A stretch of DNA of 64,000 nucleotides from Brevundimonas sp. (GCF_029946145.1 NZ_JAQSDY010000022.1:101873-165872), one strand, 5' to 3'; numbered from the stretch's first letter, positions 34,248 to 43,495 are shown. Notes: generated from the sequence alone by a model not told the origin. Numbers and translations: made by a program.

Positions 34248-35075
34248 ATGACCGACCTGACCTCGACCCGCCCCGCCGGCCTGCGGCAGCCCCGCAGCTA
34301 CGACGGCGTCAACTGGATCGGCGTCCGGACGCTGTACCTGCGCGAGGTGCGGCGGTTCTGGAAGGTCGGGGCCCAGACGGTTGCGGGGCCGGTGGTCACC
34401 ACCCTGCTGTACATGCTGGTCTTCGTGGTGGCCCTGCGCGGCACGCGCCCGCCGCTGCACGGCACGCCCTTCGCCGAGTTCGTGGCTCCCGGCCTGATCA
34501 TGATGGCCATGCTGAACAACGCCTTCGCCAACGCCTCCTCCAGCCTGATCCAGGCCAAGGTGATGAACACGGCGACCGACTTCCTGACCCCCCCGCTCAG
34601 CCCGCTTGAGCTGACCATCGGCTTTTCGCTGGGGGCCGCGACGCGCGGTCTTGTGGTCGGGATCGTGACGGCGATCTGCGTCATGCCCTTCGCCCGGCTG
34701 GAGGTCGCCAATCTCGGACTGATCCTGTGGTTCGGTCTGCTGGCCTGTCTGATCATGGGCATGCTGGGCGTCTTCGCCGGCCTCTGGGCCCAGAAATTCG
34801 ACCAGCTGGCCGCGGTGCAGAATTTCGTCATCATGCCGATGACCTTCCTCAGCGGCACCTTCTACCTGGTGGAGAATCTGCCCGAGCCGTTCGCGACCAT
34901 CAGCCACTTCAACCCGTTCTTCTATCTGATCGACGGCTTCCGGGCCGGCTTCATCGGGGTCGGCAACGCCGAGGGGAATCTGCTGATCGGCGCTATCATG
35001 AGCGGCCTTCTGACCGTGATCATGGCCTGGGCCTGCTGGGCGGTGTTCAAATCGGGCTGGCGGCTGAAGAGCTGA
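34248..35075 (+). CDS. ABC-2 type transporter permease
   Basis: This is a 275-residue permease with about six helices. It belongs to the ABC-2 family of YadH/NodJ type (FWKVGAQTVAGPVVTTLLYMLVF in part, then FVAPGLIMMAMLNNAF, and the hallmark FNPFFYLIDGFRAGFIG near the C-terminus). Such permeases move polysaccharides or hydrophobic drugs. The usual ATPase subunit (YadG type) is not adjacent. ATG 34248 is chosen over the upstream TTG. It is divergent from gcrA. Confidence 0.9.
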   Translation: MTDLTSTRPAGLRQPRSYDGVNWIGVRTLYLREVRRFWKVGAQTVAGPVVTTLLYMLVFVVALRGTRPPLHGTPFAEFVAPGLIMMAMLNNAFANASSSLIQAKVMNTATDFLTPPLSPLELTIGFSLGAATRGLVVGIVTAICVMPFARLEVANLGLILWFGLLACLIMGMLGVFAGLWAQKFDQLAAVQNFVIMPMTFLSGTFYLVENLPEPFATISHFNPFFYLIDGFRAGFIGVGNAEGNLLIGAIMSGLLTVIMAWACWAVFKSGWRLKS

Positions 35076-35141
35076 CACAGAAGTAAGGTGCGCGGTCGGC
35101 CCGACCGCGCTAGCCATGGCGCCTCGTCTCAAGGGGGTTCC

Positions 35142-36065
35142 ATGCTGTTCCGTTCGATCGCCGCCGCCGCGGCCCTCCTCGCCGTCTGCACGCCCGTCGC
35201 GGCCCAGGACCTCGACCTGCGCGCCCAGGTCGCCGCCTACATCCAGCCGACCAACCAGGCCCGCGCCGATGTCGTCGTCGCCCAGCTGCGCGCCGCCGGC
35301 TTCGAGCCGACCGTCGAGACCTTCATCGGCGGCAACCGCCAGACCGGCGAGATGGAAGGCCGCAACGTCGTCGTCACCCTCGGCGAGGGCGAACCCGAAC
35401 TCCTGCTGACCGCTCATTATGACGCGGTGAAACTGCGCGACGGGACGATGTCGCACGGTGTCGTCGACAACGCAGCCTCCGTGGTGGGGGTCATCGAGGC
35501 GGCGAAGATCCTGCGCGGCAAGGCGCTGAACCATCGCATCCGCGTCATCCTGTTCGACCAGGAGGAGCTGGGCCTGATCGGCGCGACGAAGTGGATCGAG
35601 GCCCACGGCCTGGCCAATGTCGCCGCCGTCGTGAACTCCGACGTCGCCGGCTATGGCGACACCCTGATGTACGGCCTGAACAACGGCTCCCAGTCGGCCG
35701 GGGTAGTCCGGGCCGTGCGCGAGGTCTGCGCCGAACGGGCCATGTCCTGCGTCGGCTTCCCGGTCTATCCGCCCTCGGACGATCGCGTCTTCTCCGGGGC
35801 CGGTCTCGGCGGCGGGACGGCTCCTGCCGCTGTGGTCCCGACCGTTTCGCTGGGATTCCAGGATCACGTCGGCGCCCACCAGATGTGGCTGGCCTTCAAC
35901 GGCGGCGAGACCCATGGCCTTGCCGGGGGCTTCGTGCCGCAGGTGTTCCGCCTGATCCACTCCAGCGAGGACACCATCGAGCACGTCGATCCGGCCACGG
36001 TCCGGCTCGCCGGCGACACCTATGCGGCGGTGGTGGAACAGCTGGACCGTCAGCTGTCGCGGTAA
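35142..36065 (+). CDS. Secreted M28-family zinc aminopeptidase
   Basis: This is a 307-residue protein with a signal peptide (hydrophobic core residues 5-18, cleavage near VAAQ). The M28 core has LLLTAHYDAVKL (zinc ligand His and Asp), SHGVVDNAASVVGVIEAA, the catalytic Glu and zinc ligand in LFDQEELGLIGAT, and VVNSDVAGYGD. The C-terminal ligand is probably His293 in LIHSSEDTIEHV. ATG 35142 is chosen because the longer frame adds a non-hydrophobic extension before the signal peptide. It probably cleaves N-terminal residues from periplasmic peptides. Confidence 0.9.
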   Translation: MLFRSIAAAAALLAVCTPVAAQDLDLRAQVAAYIQPTNQARADVVVAQLRAAGFEPTVETFIGGNRQTGEMEGRNVVVTLGEGEPELLLTAHYDAVKLRDGTMSHGVVDNAASVVGVIEAAKILRGKALNHRIRVILFDQEELGLIGATKWIEAHGLANVAAVVNSDVAGYGDTLMYGLNNGSQSAGVVRAVREVCAERAMSCVGFPVYPPSDDRVFSGAGLGGGTAPAAVVPTVSLGFQDHVGAHQMWLAFNGGETHGLAGGFVPQVFRLIHSSEDTIEHVDPATVRLAGDTYAAVVEQLDRQLSR

Positions 36066-36118
36066 TTTCCCGCCCGGTCCCGTTGGGAGAGGGCTTGAGC
36101 CCACAAGCACACCCGCCT

Positions 36119-36255
36119 GTCGTCATCCCGGCGAAAGCCGGGACCCAGCGGCGCGCGCGAGCGCGAACCTGTCGCGGATACATCTGACCGCCCCGGTGTG
36201 CGTGAACAGATCGCCTCCGGCGCCGCCGGGTCCCGGCTTTCGCCGGGATGACGAC
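36119..36255. repeat. Palindromic element with 28-bp terminal inverted repeats, copy B
   Basis: Left arm 36119-36146 and right arm 36228-36255 are perfect 28-bp reverse complements (GTCATCCCGGCGAAAGCCGG core). The stem sequence differs slightly from copy A (GGC for GCG), with compensating changes in both halves. The interior of 81 bases is unique. The rest of the gap to argD (36256-36401) shows no gene; a weak TTGACT lies near 36303. Confidence 0.92.
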
Positions 36256-36401
36256 GGGAAGGATGTCAGCCTCTTCTCTAACCGCCTCGGCCCACCCCGG
36301 TGTTGACTAACCCCGCCCCTCGTCCGACAAGGTCTGACCCTTTTTTCAGCGGTCCCGACGCTTCCGGCGCCGGGGCCGTCTCGCTTTTGGAGGCCTGCCC
36401 C

Positions 36402-37595
36402 GTGTCCACTGATCATCTGATGGGTGTCTACAACCGCGCGCCGCTCGAGGTGGATCGCGGGCAGGGCGCGCGTCTGTGGGGCAAGGACGGGACCGAATAC
36501 CTCGACTGCGTCATGGGGATTTCGACCAACGCCCTGGGCCACGCCAATCCGATCCTCGTCCAGGCGGTCAAGGACCAGGCCGAAAAGCTCTGGCACGTCT
36601 CCAACATCTTCAAGATTCCGGGTCAGGAAGCTCTCGCCGACGCCCTGTGCGAGAAGTCGTTCGCCGACGTGGTCTTCTTCACCAACTCGGGGACCGAGGC
36701 GGTCGAATGCGCGCTGAAAACGGCGCGCAGATATCATTTCGCCAACGGCCAGCCCGAGCGGATCGACGTCTACGGCTTCGACGGCTCGTTCCACGGCCGC
36801 ACCTACGGCGCCATCAACGCGGCGGCCAACCCCAGCTACACCAACGGCTTCGGCCCGCCGATGGAGGGCTTCCACCAGCTGGTCTGGGGCGATCGCGAGG
36901 CGCTGGAGGCGGCGTTCCGCAGTCCGACCACGGCCGCCGTCATCCTCGAGCCGGTGCAGGGCGAGGGCGGTTGCCGCGCGACGCCGGACGAGGATCTGCG
37001 CTGGATGCGCCAGATGGCCGACGAGAACGGCGTCCTGATCATCTTCGACGAGGTCCAGTGCGGCATGGGCCGGACCGGCAAGCTGTGGGCCCATGAATGG
37101 GCCGGCATGACGCCCGACATCATGGCCATCGCCAAGGCCCTGGGCGGCGGCTTCCCCATCGGGGCCTGCCTGGCCACGGCGAACGCGGCCACGGGGATGA
37201 CCGTCGGCGTGCACGGCTCGACCTTCGGCGGCAATCCGCTGGCCATGGCCGTCGGCGGCGCCGCCTTCGGCGAGATCTCGAAGCCGGAGACCCTGGCCCA
37301 CGTCAACGAGATCGCCGGCTATCTGAAGCAGCAGCTGCATGGCCTGGCCCAGCGCTTCCCCGACGTGATCGTGGACGTGCGCGGCAAGGGCCTGCTTCTG
37401 GGAGTCAAACTGATCCCCAACAACCGCGAATTCATGGGCTGGGCCCGCGACGAACATCAGCTTCTGGTCGCCGGCGGCGGCGACAACTGCGTGCGCATCC
37501 TGCCGCCCCTGAACCTGACGCTGGAAGAGGCCCGCGAGGCGGTCGAACGCTTCGAACGCACCTGCGAGGCGGCTCGCGGGAAGATGGCGGGCTGA
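36402..37595 (+). CDS. argD: Acetylornithine aminotransferase
   Basis: This is a 397-residue class III aminotransferase. The GTG start at 36402 (VSTDHLMGVYNRAPLEV) follows TTTTGGAGG. ATG 36420 is a possible alternative. Motifs are GKDGTEYLDCVMGIS, NSGTEAVECALK, FDEVQCGMGRTGK and KALGGGFPIGACLA with the PLP lysine, and GSTFGGNPLA. It converts N-acetylglutamate semialdehyde to N-acetylornithine. It also likely acts as succinyldiaminopimelate aminotransferase, as in many bacteria lacking a dedicated DapC. argF follows after a palindromic element. Confidence 0.95.
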   Translation: MSTDHLMGVYNRAPLEVDRGQGARLWGKDGTEYLDCVMGISTNALGHANPILVQAVKDQAEKLWHVSNIFKIPGQEALADALCEKSFADVVFFTNSGTEAVECALKTARRYHFANGQPERIDVYGFDGSFHGRTYGAINAAANPSYTNGFGPPMEGFHQLVWGDREALEAAFRSPTTAAVILEPVQGEGGCRATPDEDLRWMRQMADENGVLIIFDEVQCGMGRTGKLWAHEWAGMTPDIMAIAKALGGGFPIGACLATANAATGMTVGVHGSTFGGNPLAMAVGGAAFGEISKPETLAHVNEIAGYLKQQLHGLAQRFPDVIVDVRGKGLLLGVKLIPNNREFMGWARDEHQLLVAGGGDNCVRILPPLNLTLEEAREAVERFERTCEAARGKMAG

Positions 37596-37607
37596 TGTTT
37601 TTCAAAT

Positions 37608-37741
37608 CCGCTCATCCCGGCGAAAGCCGGGACCCGGTTCTGTCCAGCTTGACGCCGGCGAACAGGGATGAGCGGGTGAGTCCCTCCGGGTAACAATCAT
37701 CACCCAAAGCACTGGGTCCCGGCTTTCGCCGGGATGAGCGG
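37608..37741. repeat. Palindromic element with 28-bp terminal inverted repeats, copy C, between argD and argF
   Basis: Left arm 37608-37635 and right arm 37714-37741 are perfect 28-bp reverse complements. The interior of 78 bases is unique. The element lies between co-directional argD and argF, starting 12 bases after the argD stop and ending 8 bases before the argF ATG. It covers the place where the argF ribosome site and any internal promoter would be. Confidence 0.92.
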
Positions 37742-37749
37742 AGATCAAA

Positions 37750-38664
37750 ATGGTTCGCCATTTCCTCGACATCCACAAGCTCGAAGCCGAGGAGTTGCGC
37801 GCCATCCTCGACGACGCCCACGCCCGCAAGGCCGCGCGCCAGGGCTGGCCGAAAGGCCGCGCCGACGCCGACGGCCCGGCGAAGGATCGCGTCCTGGCGA
37901 TGATCTTCGAGAAGAACTCCACCCGCACCCGCTTCAGCTTCGACGCCGCCATCCGCCAGCTGGGCGGGGCCTCCATCATCGCCAACGCCGGCGATATGCA
38001 GCTGGGCCGCGGCGAGCCGGTCGAGGACACGGCCCGCGTCCTGTCGCGTATGGTCGACGCGGTGATGATCCGCGCCAACAGCCACGAGGACGTCGAACGC
38101 TTCGCCCGCGTCTCGACCGTGCCCGTGATCAACGGCCTGACCGACCGCTCGCACCCGTGCCAGATCCTCGCCGACATCATGACCATCGAGGAGCATCGCG
38201 GCCCGATCGCCGGCAAGACGATCGCCTGGGTCGGGGACGGCAACAACGTCTGCCACAGCTTCATGCACGCGGCGCCGAAGCTGGGCTTCCATTTCAACGT
38301 CGCATGCCCGGCCGACTACCACCCCGATCTGCACGATCTGGCGCGCGGCGGCGATCACGTCACCCTGACCAGCGACCCGCGCGAGGCCGTGGCCGGGGCC
38401 GACGTGGTCGTCACCGACACCTGGGTGTCGATGGGCGACGGCGACTATGAGGCGCGTCTCGAGGCCTTCGAAGGTTACGGCGTCGACGACCGTCTGATGT
38501 CCGGCGCCTCCAGCGACGCCGTCTTCCTCCACTGCCTCCCCGCCCACCGCGGCGAGGAGGTGACCGACGCCGTCATCGACGGCCCGCGCTCGCTCGTCTG
38601 GGACGAGGCCGAAAATCGCATCCACGCCCAGAAGGCCGTGCTGGCTTGGTGCTTCGCAGGCTAG
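37750..38664 (+). CDS. argF: Ornithine carbamoyltransferase
   Basis: This is a 304-residue enzyme. It has the carbamoyl phosphate site STRTRFSF, the ornithine-side HPCQ and the catalytic [11 protein letters not shown] with the active-site Cys. [17 protein letters not shown] end is family standard. It converts ornithine and carbamoyl phosphate to citrulline. Its ATG is 9 bases after the end of repeat copy C, and no good Shine-Dalgarno sequence is obvious (GGGATGAGCGG comes from the repeat arm). It is downstream of argD. Confidence 0.98.
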   Translation: MVRHFLDIHKLEAEELRAILDDAHARKAARQGWPKGRADADGPAKDRVLAMIFEKNSTRTRFSFDAAIRQLGGASIIANAGDMQLGRGEPVEDTARVLSRMVDAVMIRANSHEDVERFARVSTVPVINGLTDRSHPCQILADIMTIEEHRGPIAGKTIAWVGDGNNVCHSFMHAAPKLGFHFNVACPADYHPDLHDLARGGDHVTLTSDPREAVAGADVVVTDTWVSMGDGDYEARLEAFEGYGVDDRLMSGASSDAVFLHCLPAHRGEEVTDAVIDGPRSLVWDEAENRIHAQKAVLAWCFAG

Positions 38665-38667
38665 GCG

Positions 38668-39174
38668 TCAGTTCAGGCTGACGTCCACGACCCCGCCCGA
38701 ATCCGGCAGCGTCTTCGTCACATTGGCCTTCGCGATCTCGAAGGCGAAGTTCAGGAAGCCGCCCTCGTTGACCCAGATGCGGCCTTCGTCGGCGTCGAAT
38801 CGAAGCAGGGTCAGGTGAGGGTCGTCCTTGCCTCCGGGATACCAGGCGGCGAGGATCGGGTTCCAGTAGCGGTCGATCTTCTCGCGTTCGTGTGCGACCG
38901 ACAGCTGGCCGTGGATGCAGGCCCAGACCTTCTGGTCCTTCGAACCGTAGTGGAACATGGCGCTCTGGCCGCCGCCGATCGAGACGTCCCTGGCCAGATC
39001 GGTGTCGTCGCGGGTGAAGAACCAGATGGTCCCGGTCTCCTCCTCGCGGAAGGCGGTCATCGGCTGGGCGTGATAGCCCGGCTGGTCCAGCCCGAGCATG
39101 CCGGTGTTGGAGTTCTTGAGGTGGTCCCAGAATTCCTTCTCGGCCTCGGCGGCGGTGAGGGTCTTGTCGCCCAT
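38668..39174 (-). CDS. Pyridoxamine 5'-phosphate oxidase-like (general stress protein 26 family)
   Basis: This is a 168-residue protein with the split-barrel FMN-binding fold of the PNPOx-like/GS26 family. It has FWDHLKNSNTGMLGL, a strand with PMTAFREEETGTIWFFT, SAMFHYGSKDQKVWACIHGQL, the conserved WNPILAAWYPGGKDDP (family hallmark) and a C-terminal KANVTKTLP. Such proteins bind flavin cofactors, and the group is called general stress protein 26. I looked for an EcfG promoter upstream and found none. It is convergent with argF, 3 bases apart. Confidence 0.88.
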   Translation of the reverse strand: MGDKTLTAAEAEKEFWDHLKNSNTGMLGLDQPGYHAQPMTAFREEETGTIWFFTRDDTDLARDVSIGGGQSAMFHYGSKDQKVWACIHGQLSVAHEREKIDRYWNPILAAWYPGGKDDPHLTLLRFDADEGRIWVNEGGFLNFAFEIAKANVTKTLPDSGGVVDVSLN

Positions 39175-39235
39175 GACAGGTCTCCTTGATCGTCGGGTCG
39201 ATCAGGAATGGCCGGGCAGGGGTGCGGGTTCCGCC

Positions 39236-39442
39236 TCAGTACGGCCTTTGCGGCACGCCCAGCAGGGTTCCGACATGGATCACCAGGATGAAGACGCCGG
39301 CCCCCGCCAGCAGCATGATCAGCCGCCACGGGATCATCCGCACGCCGCCCCTTGGATCCCACGGCCGGGAGCCGCGCCATCCGGCGAAGATGGCCAGGGC
39401 GATGGCGGCGGCCGTCAGGGCCAGGGTCAAGGTCATGTCCAC
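39236..39442 (-). CDS. Small two-helix membrane protein
   Basis: This is a 68-residue protein from GTG 39442 (or ATG 39436, 66 residues). Two transmembrane segments lie at about 4-23 and 38-60, with a polar loop WDPRGGVRMIPWR between them. The family is unknown. It lies 61 bases upstream of the PNPOx-like gene on the same strand and could be co-transcribed. Confidence 0.65.
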   Translation of the reverse strand: MDMTLTLALTAAAIALAIFAGWRGSRPWDPRGGVRMIPWRLIMLLAGAGVFILVIHVGTLLGVPQRPY

Positions 39443-39660
39443 CGGCGCGAGGTGGCGCGGCCGGCGGGTTTGCGCAAGCCCGCAGTCCTTTCCAACAGGT
39501 TAATCTTCACGCCTCGTTAACCCCTTGGGCACGAGAATCCTTCCGGTGTCGGCGCTTTCCACAGGAAGATGGAGCCGCCACCATATCTTGGGGTTAACCA
39601 CGCGTTTACACGCATCATCTTGGCGTCTAGCGTTCGGCAAGTAGGTCGGGAGGCGAATCA

Positions 39661-42447
39661 GTGAGCGCAGCCGCGCCGTGGAGCGTAAAGGGCATCGAGC
39701 CCAAGGCGCGCGAGATCGCCAAGGACCTCGCCCGTCGCTCCGGCATGACGCTGGGCGAGTGGCTGAACACGATCATCATGGAGGACGGGGACGACGACGA
39801 GGGTGTCGTTCCGCTGTCCCGCCGTCCGCACGCCGCCGAAAGCTATGAACGCCGTGGCCGCAGCCGCCGGATGGACGACGCCTACGGCGGAAACGACGAC
39901 CAGCTGGGCCGCCTGGGCGCCTCGATCGACGCCATCGCCGCCCGGCTTGAGGCCGCCGAGCGCCGCTCGACCATCGCCATCCAGGGCGTGGATCAGGCCG
40001 TCTCGGGCCTGGTGCGCCGGCTGGACAGCCAGGACCAGAGCGACAAGTCCCACGTCCGTCGCATCGACGACATCGCCGAGGAGCTGCGCGAGGGCCATCG
40101 TCGTCTGCGCCGCTTCGAGCAGGAGGTCGGTCCCCAGACCGCCGAGACATTCGGCAAGGTCGAGGCGACCATGGGCGCACTCGCCGGTCGCCTCTACGAC
40201 ATCGAGGAGCGGCAGCGTTCGGGCGTCAACGAACTGCGCCAGCGGATGGACGCGGTCGAAAAGGCCGCCGGTCCCGGCATCGGCGCTGATCTGCTGGCCC
40301 AGGTCGGTCAGCGGCTGGATCAGGCCCAGGCTCGCACCACCGAGGCCCTGCGAGGGTTGGAACGCTCGTTCGCCGGACTGGACCAGCGCCTGCGGGCGAC
40401 CGAAGGCCGGATCGAACCCGAAAGCGCTCGCGAGGCGGCTCGATTCGAAAAGCTGGCCGAGACCCTGAGCCGTCAGGTCGAGGGCAACCGCGCCGAGATG
40501 ATGCGGCGGCTCGACACCGCCGAGACCGAAGGTCGGATGGACCGCATCGAGCGCGCTGTCCTGGCCATCGGCGATCAGGTCAAGTCTTCCGAGGAGCGCT
40601 CGGCCAAGGCTGTCGAGGCCATGGGCCGCGAGGTCCTGCGCATCGCCCAGAATCTGAACGGCCGGGTCCAGACCATCGAGAGCGCCGCTCCGATGCAGCT
40701 GGATGTCATCAGCCGAAAGGTCGAAAGCGACATGGGCCGGCTGGCCCAGGGGCTGGAGCAGAGGCTGACCGCCGCCGACGATCGCCACGCCCTGGCGCTG
40801 GAGAAGCTGGGCGGCGAGATCACTCGCATCTCGGACCGCCTCAGCGAGCGGATCGCCCTGTCCGAGCGCCGTTCCCAGCAGGCGCTGGAAGACATCGGCC
40901 GGCGGCTGGCCGACAGCTCCAGCAAGATCGAGCAGGGCTATGATCGGGCGTCCGGCGAACTGGCCGAACGCATGCGTCTGTCCGAGGAACGCACCGCGGC
41001 CCTGATCGCGGAAGCGCGCGGCAACATCGAGCGCCGGGCCGAGCCCGCGCGTCCCGCCGCAGCGGAACCGGACTGGCGTGCGGCCGCCTTCCCGGATGCG
41101 GCCTTCCCGGATGCGGGATTCGCCGAAACTGCCTTTGACGATCCGGTCTATGCCGAGCAGCAGGCCTGGTCCGCCGATCTGGCCCCGCCCGAGACCGGGT
41201 TTGAACCCGAGCCAGCGGCGCCCCGCGAAGAGGTGCTGAACGCCGACGCCATCTTCGACGCCGTGATGCGCGGTCCCCGGACCGACGTTGAGGCTCCCGC
41301 GGTCTCGACCCCGTTCGGCAGCCGTCCCGCAGAGACCCCGGCGATCGAGGCCTCCGCCGAGCCCGCCTTCACCCAGGCCGTGGAGCTCGCGCCAGCCGCG
41401 CCGGCGCCGCAGCCGGCCGCATTCGCCTTCGGCCAGGGCTTCGGCGGCGCCGACGTTTCGGACGCGCTGCAGGCCACGGCGCCGGACGGCTTCGAAAGCG
41501 GCCCGGATGATTTCGCCGGCGAGACCGACTTCGTCGATCCGCGCGCCCTGCGCGCCGCGGCGGCCCAGGGGCGGGCCTCCTCGACCCGCCTGGCCATCGA
41601 CGCGGCCCGCGCCGCCATGGCTTCGCCGGAAGCCGCTGACCCTCCCGCCCGCTCCGGCTTCGGCCTGAAGAAGGGCGGCAAGTCCAAGCTTCAGGAGCGG
41701 CTGGACAAACAGGCCTCGCGCGGGGGCGGCACGGTGCGCAAGGCGCTGGGCGCCTCGGCCATCGCCGTCCTGCTGACGGGCGGCGGCGCCTATGCGACGG
41801 GCCAGCTGACGGGTTCGGGGCTGAACATTCCAGGTCTGACCACGGCGCCCGAAGCGCACCCCATCGCGGCCCTGGCGGTGCTGCCGAACGCGCCGACGGC
41901 CGGCGACCTGGAGCGCGGAGCCGACCTGTACCAGCAGGCGATCGAGCTTCTGGACGCGGACGCGGCCAGCGGCGTCGATACGCTGAAGCGCGCCGCCACG
42001 ACCGGCTACACTCCGGCCCAGTTGCACCTCGCCAGCCTGTACCAGGACGGCGCCAAGGGGGTCGCAGTGAACCTGCGCGAGGCCCGGGTCTGGGCCCGCC
42101 GCGCGGCCGACGGCGGCGACGCCAAGGGCATGCACGCCTATGGCATGTATCTGTTTGAAGGCGTCGGCGGGGCGCAGGACCAGGGCGAGGCCCTGGCCTG
42201 GCTCGAGAAGGCGGCCGAACGCGGTCTGGTCGACAGTCAGTTCAACGTCGCCAAACTGTACGAGACCGGCGACGAGGCCATCCAGCCCGACCCGGCCATG
42301 GCCTACAAATGGTATCTGATCGCGGCGCGCGCCGGGGACGGCGACGCCCAGGCGGCAGTCGAGCGGCTGGACAAGGCGATTCCGGCCGCGACCCGGACCC
42401 AGGTCCGCGCCGAGGCCGAGCAATTCCAGGTCGAACCGCTCGCCTGA
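39661..42447 (+). CDS. podJ: PodJ-like polar localisation factor with Sel1 repeats
   Basis: This is a 928-residue protein with a GTG start and a GGGAGG ribosome site. The N-terminus SVKGIEPKAREIAKDLARR and SGMTLGEWLN matches the PodJ family. A long coiled-coil region (about 75-460) is followed by a Pro/Ala/Glu-rich acidic part (460-640), a transmembrane helix (about 694-716) and periplasmic Sel1-like repeats (about 770-905). In Caulobacter PodJ (about 974 residues), the cytoplasmic part organises polar proteins such as PleC and the periplasmic part ends in a peptidoglycan-binding domain. Here the protein ends soon after the last repeat, and no such domain is visible. Two GANTC sites lie upstream (39535-39539 and 39655-39659). 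The 921-residue antisense frame is a shadow. Confidence 0.85.
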   Translation: MSAAAPWSVKGIEPKAREIAKDLARRSGMTLGEWLNTIIMEDGDDDEGVVPLSRRPHAAESYERRGRSRRMDDAYGGNDDQLGRLGASIDAIAARLEAAERRSTIAIQGVDQAVSGLVRRLDSQDQSDKSHVRRIDDIAEELREGHRRLRRFEQEVGPQTAETFGKVEATMGALAGRLYDIEERQRSGVNELRQRMDAVEKAAGPGIGADLLAQVGQRLDQAQARTTEALRGLERSFAGLDQRLRATEGRIEPESAREAARFEKLAETLSRQVEGNRAEMMRRLDTAETEGRMDRIERAVLAIGDQVKSSEERSAKAVEAMGREVLRIAQNLNGRVQTIESAAPMQLDVISRKVESDMGRLAQGLEQRLTAADDRHALALEKLGGEITRISDRLSERIALSERRSQQALEDIGRRLADSSSKIEQGYDRASGELAERMRLSEERTAALIAEARGNIERRAEPARPAAAEPDWRAAAFPDAAFPDAGFAETAFDDPVYAEQQAWSADLAPPETGFEPEPAAPREEVLNADAIFDAVMRGPRTDVEAPAVSTPFGSRPAETPAIEASAEPAFTQAVELAPAAPAPQPAAFAFGQGFGGADVSDALQATAPDGFESGPDDFAGETDFVDPRALRAAAAQGRASSTRLAIDAARAAMASPEAADPPARSGFGLKKGGKSKLQERLDKQASRGGGTVRKALGASAIAVLLTGGGAYATGQLTGSGLNIPGLTTAPEAHPIAALAVLPNAPTAGDLERGADLYQQAIELLDADAASGVDTLKRAATTGYTPAQLHLASLYQDGAKGVAVNLREARVWARRAADGGDAKGMHAYGMYLFEGVGGAQDQGEALAWLEKAAERGLVDSQFNVAKLYETGDEAIQPDPAMAYKWYLIAARAGDGDAQAAVERLDKAIPAATRTQVRAEAEQFQVEPLA

Positions 42448-42571
42448 TACGGGACGGCCAAGCTTTTCAGGCGCATCGGGTGGCGGGGGCCGTCGGGTGG
42501 GTCTAGGACAACCAGACTTCCATCGTCGCCTATCCGGCGCCTGACTTCAGTTCCAGCCGAAGGCGCGTCCT

Positions 42572-43495
42572 TTGGATATCTATCTGCCAATCGCCGAGGT
42601 TTCGGTGAACTGGCCGCTCCTGGTCCTGCTGGGGGCGGTGGTCGGATTCGTGTCCGGACTGTTCGGCATCGGCGGGGGCTTCCTGATGGCCCCGATCCTG
42701 ATCTTCATGGGCATTCCGCCCTCGGTCGCGGTCGCCAGCCAGGCTAGCCATGTCGTGGCTTCCTCGACCTCGGGCGTGATCAGCTACACCAGCCAGAAGG
42801 CCGTCGACTACAAGATCGGTCTCGTCATGGCTGGTGGGGGGGTGTTGGGCGCGCTGCTGGGGGTTGAGCTATTCCGCTATTTGCGCCTGCTGGGTCAGGC
42901 CGATCTGGCGGTGGCCCTGTCCTATCTGCTGTTCCTCGGCGCCATCGGCACCCTGATGCTCTACGAGAGCCTGGGCCAGATCCTGCGCCGGGTGCGCGGC
43001 GAGGTGGCCCCGCACAAGGAACGCCGGCGGCCGCTGTGGCTATACGGCCTGCCGCTGAAGATGCGCTTTCCCCGCTCGGGCCTCTACATCAGCGCCATCC
43101 CCCCTTTCGCCCTTGGGACCTTCGTCGGCGTGATGTCGGCCATCATGGGAGTGGGCGGCGGCTTCATCCTCGTGCCCGCCATGCTCTATGTGCTGCGCAT
43201 GAAGGCCGGCGTGGTGGTGGGCACCAGCCTGTTCCAGATCATCATCGTCACCGCCATGACCACCATCCTGCAGGCGGGGCGCAACCAGACTGTCGACATC
43301 GTCCTGTCGATGCTGCTGCTGCTGGGCGGCGTCGTCGGGGCCCAGTACGGGGCCAGATGGTCGGGCCGGTTCCGGGCCGAGGAGCTGCGGGCGGTGCTGG
43401 GCCTGATCGTCCTCATGGTCGGCATCCAGATGGGGCTGGAGCTGTTCGTGCGGCCGTCCGATCTGTTCGCCTTCGCCCCCGGCATAGCAGAGTGA
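42572..43495 (+). CDS. TSUP family sulfite/organosulfur permease (TauE/SafE)
   Basis: This is a 307-residue permease with about eight helices. It has the two TSUP repeats, each with a GxGGG loop: FVSGLFGIGGGFLMAPIL in the first half and MSAIMGVGGGFILVPAML in the second. It begins at TTG 42572; a later in-frame GTG would cut the first polar residues only. TSUP proteins export sulfite or take up sulfonates. The next gene, TIGR02186, is the usual partner, with starts 11 bases apart. Confidence 0.9.
   Translation: MDIYLPIAEVSVNWPLLVLLGAVVGFVSGLFGIGGGFLMAPILIFMGIPPSVAVASQASHVVASSTSGVISYTSQKAVDYKIGLVMAGGGVLGALLGVELFRYLRLLGQADLAVALSYLLFLGAIGTLMLYESLGQILRRVRGEVAPHKERRRPLWLYGLPLKMRFPRSGLYISAIPPFALGTFVGVMSAIMGVGGGFILVPAMLYVLRMKAGVVVGTSLFQIIIVTAMTTILQAGRNQTVDIVLSMLLLLGGVVGAQYGARWSGRFRAEELRAVLGLIVLMVGIQMGLELFVRPSDLFAFAPGIAE

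Noticed and set aside
38668..39240. EcfG promoter for the general stress protein 26-like gene
   Set aside because: A GTTCC exists upstream, but no AACG at 16-17 bases; the family name alone does not justify GSR membership.
39518..39600. CtrA binding site upstream of the podJ-like gene
   Set aside because: TTAA half-sites occur, but the spacing is not the required 7 bases; only isolated TTAACC-like half-sites remain.
39658..42423. 921-residue open frame antisense to the podJ-like gene
   Set aside because: It mirrors podJ across nearly its full length, has no motif or ribosome site, and follows the sense strand's codon pattern.
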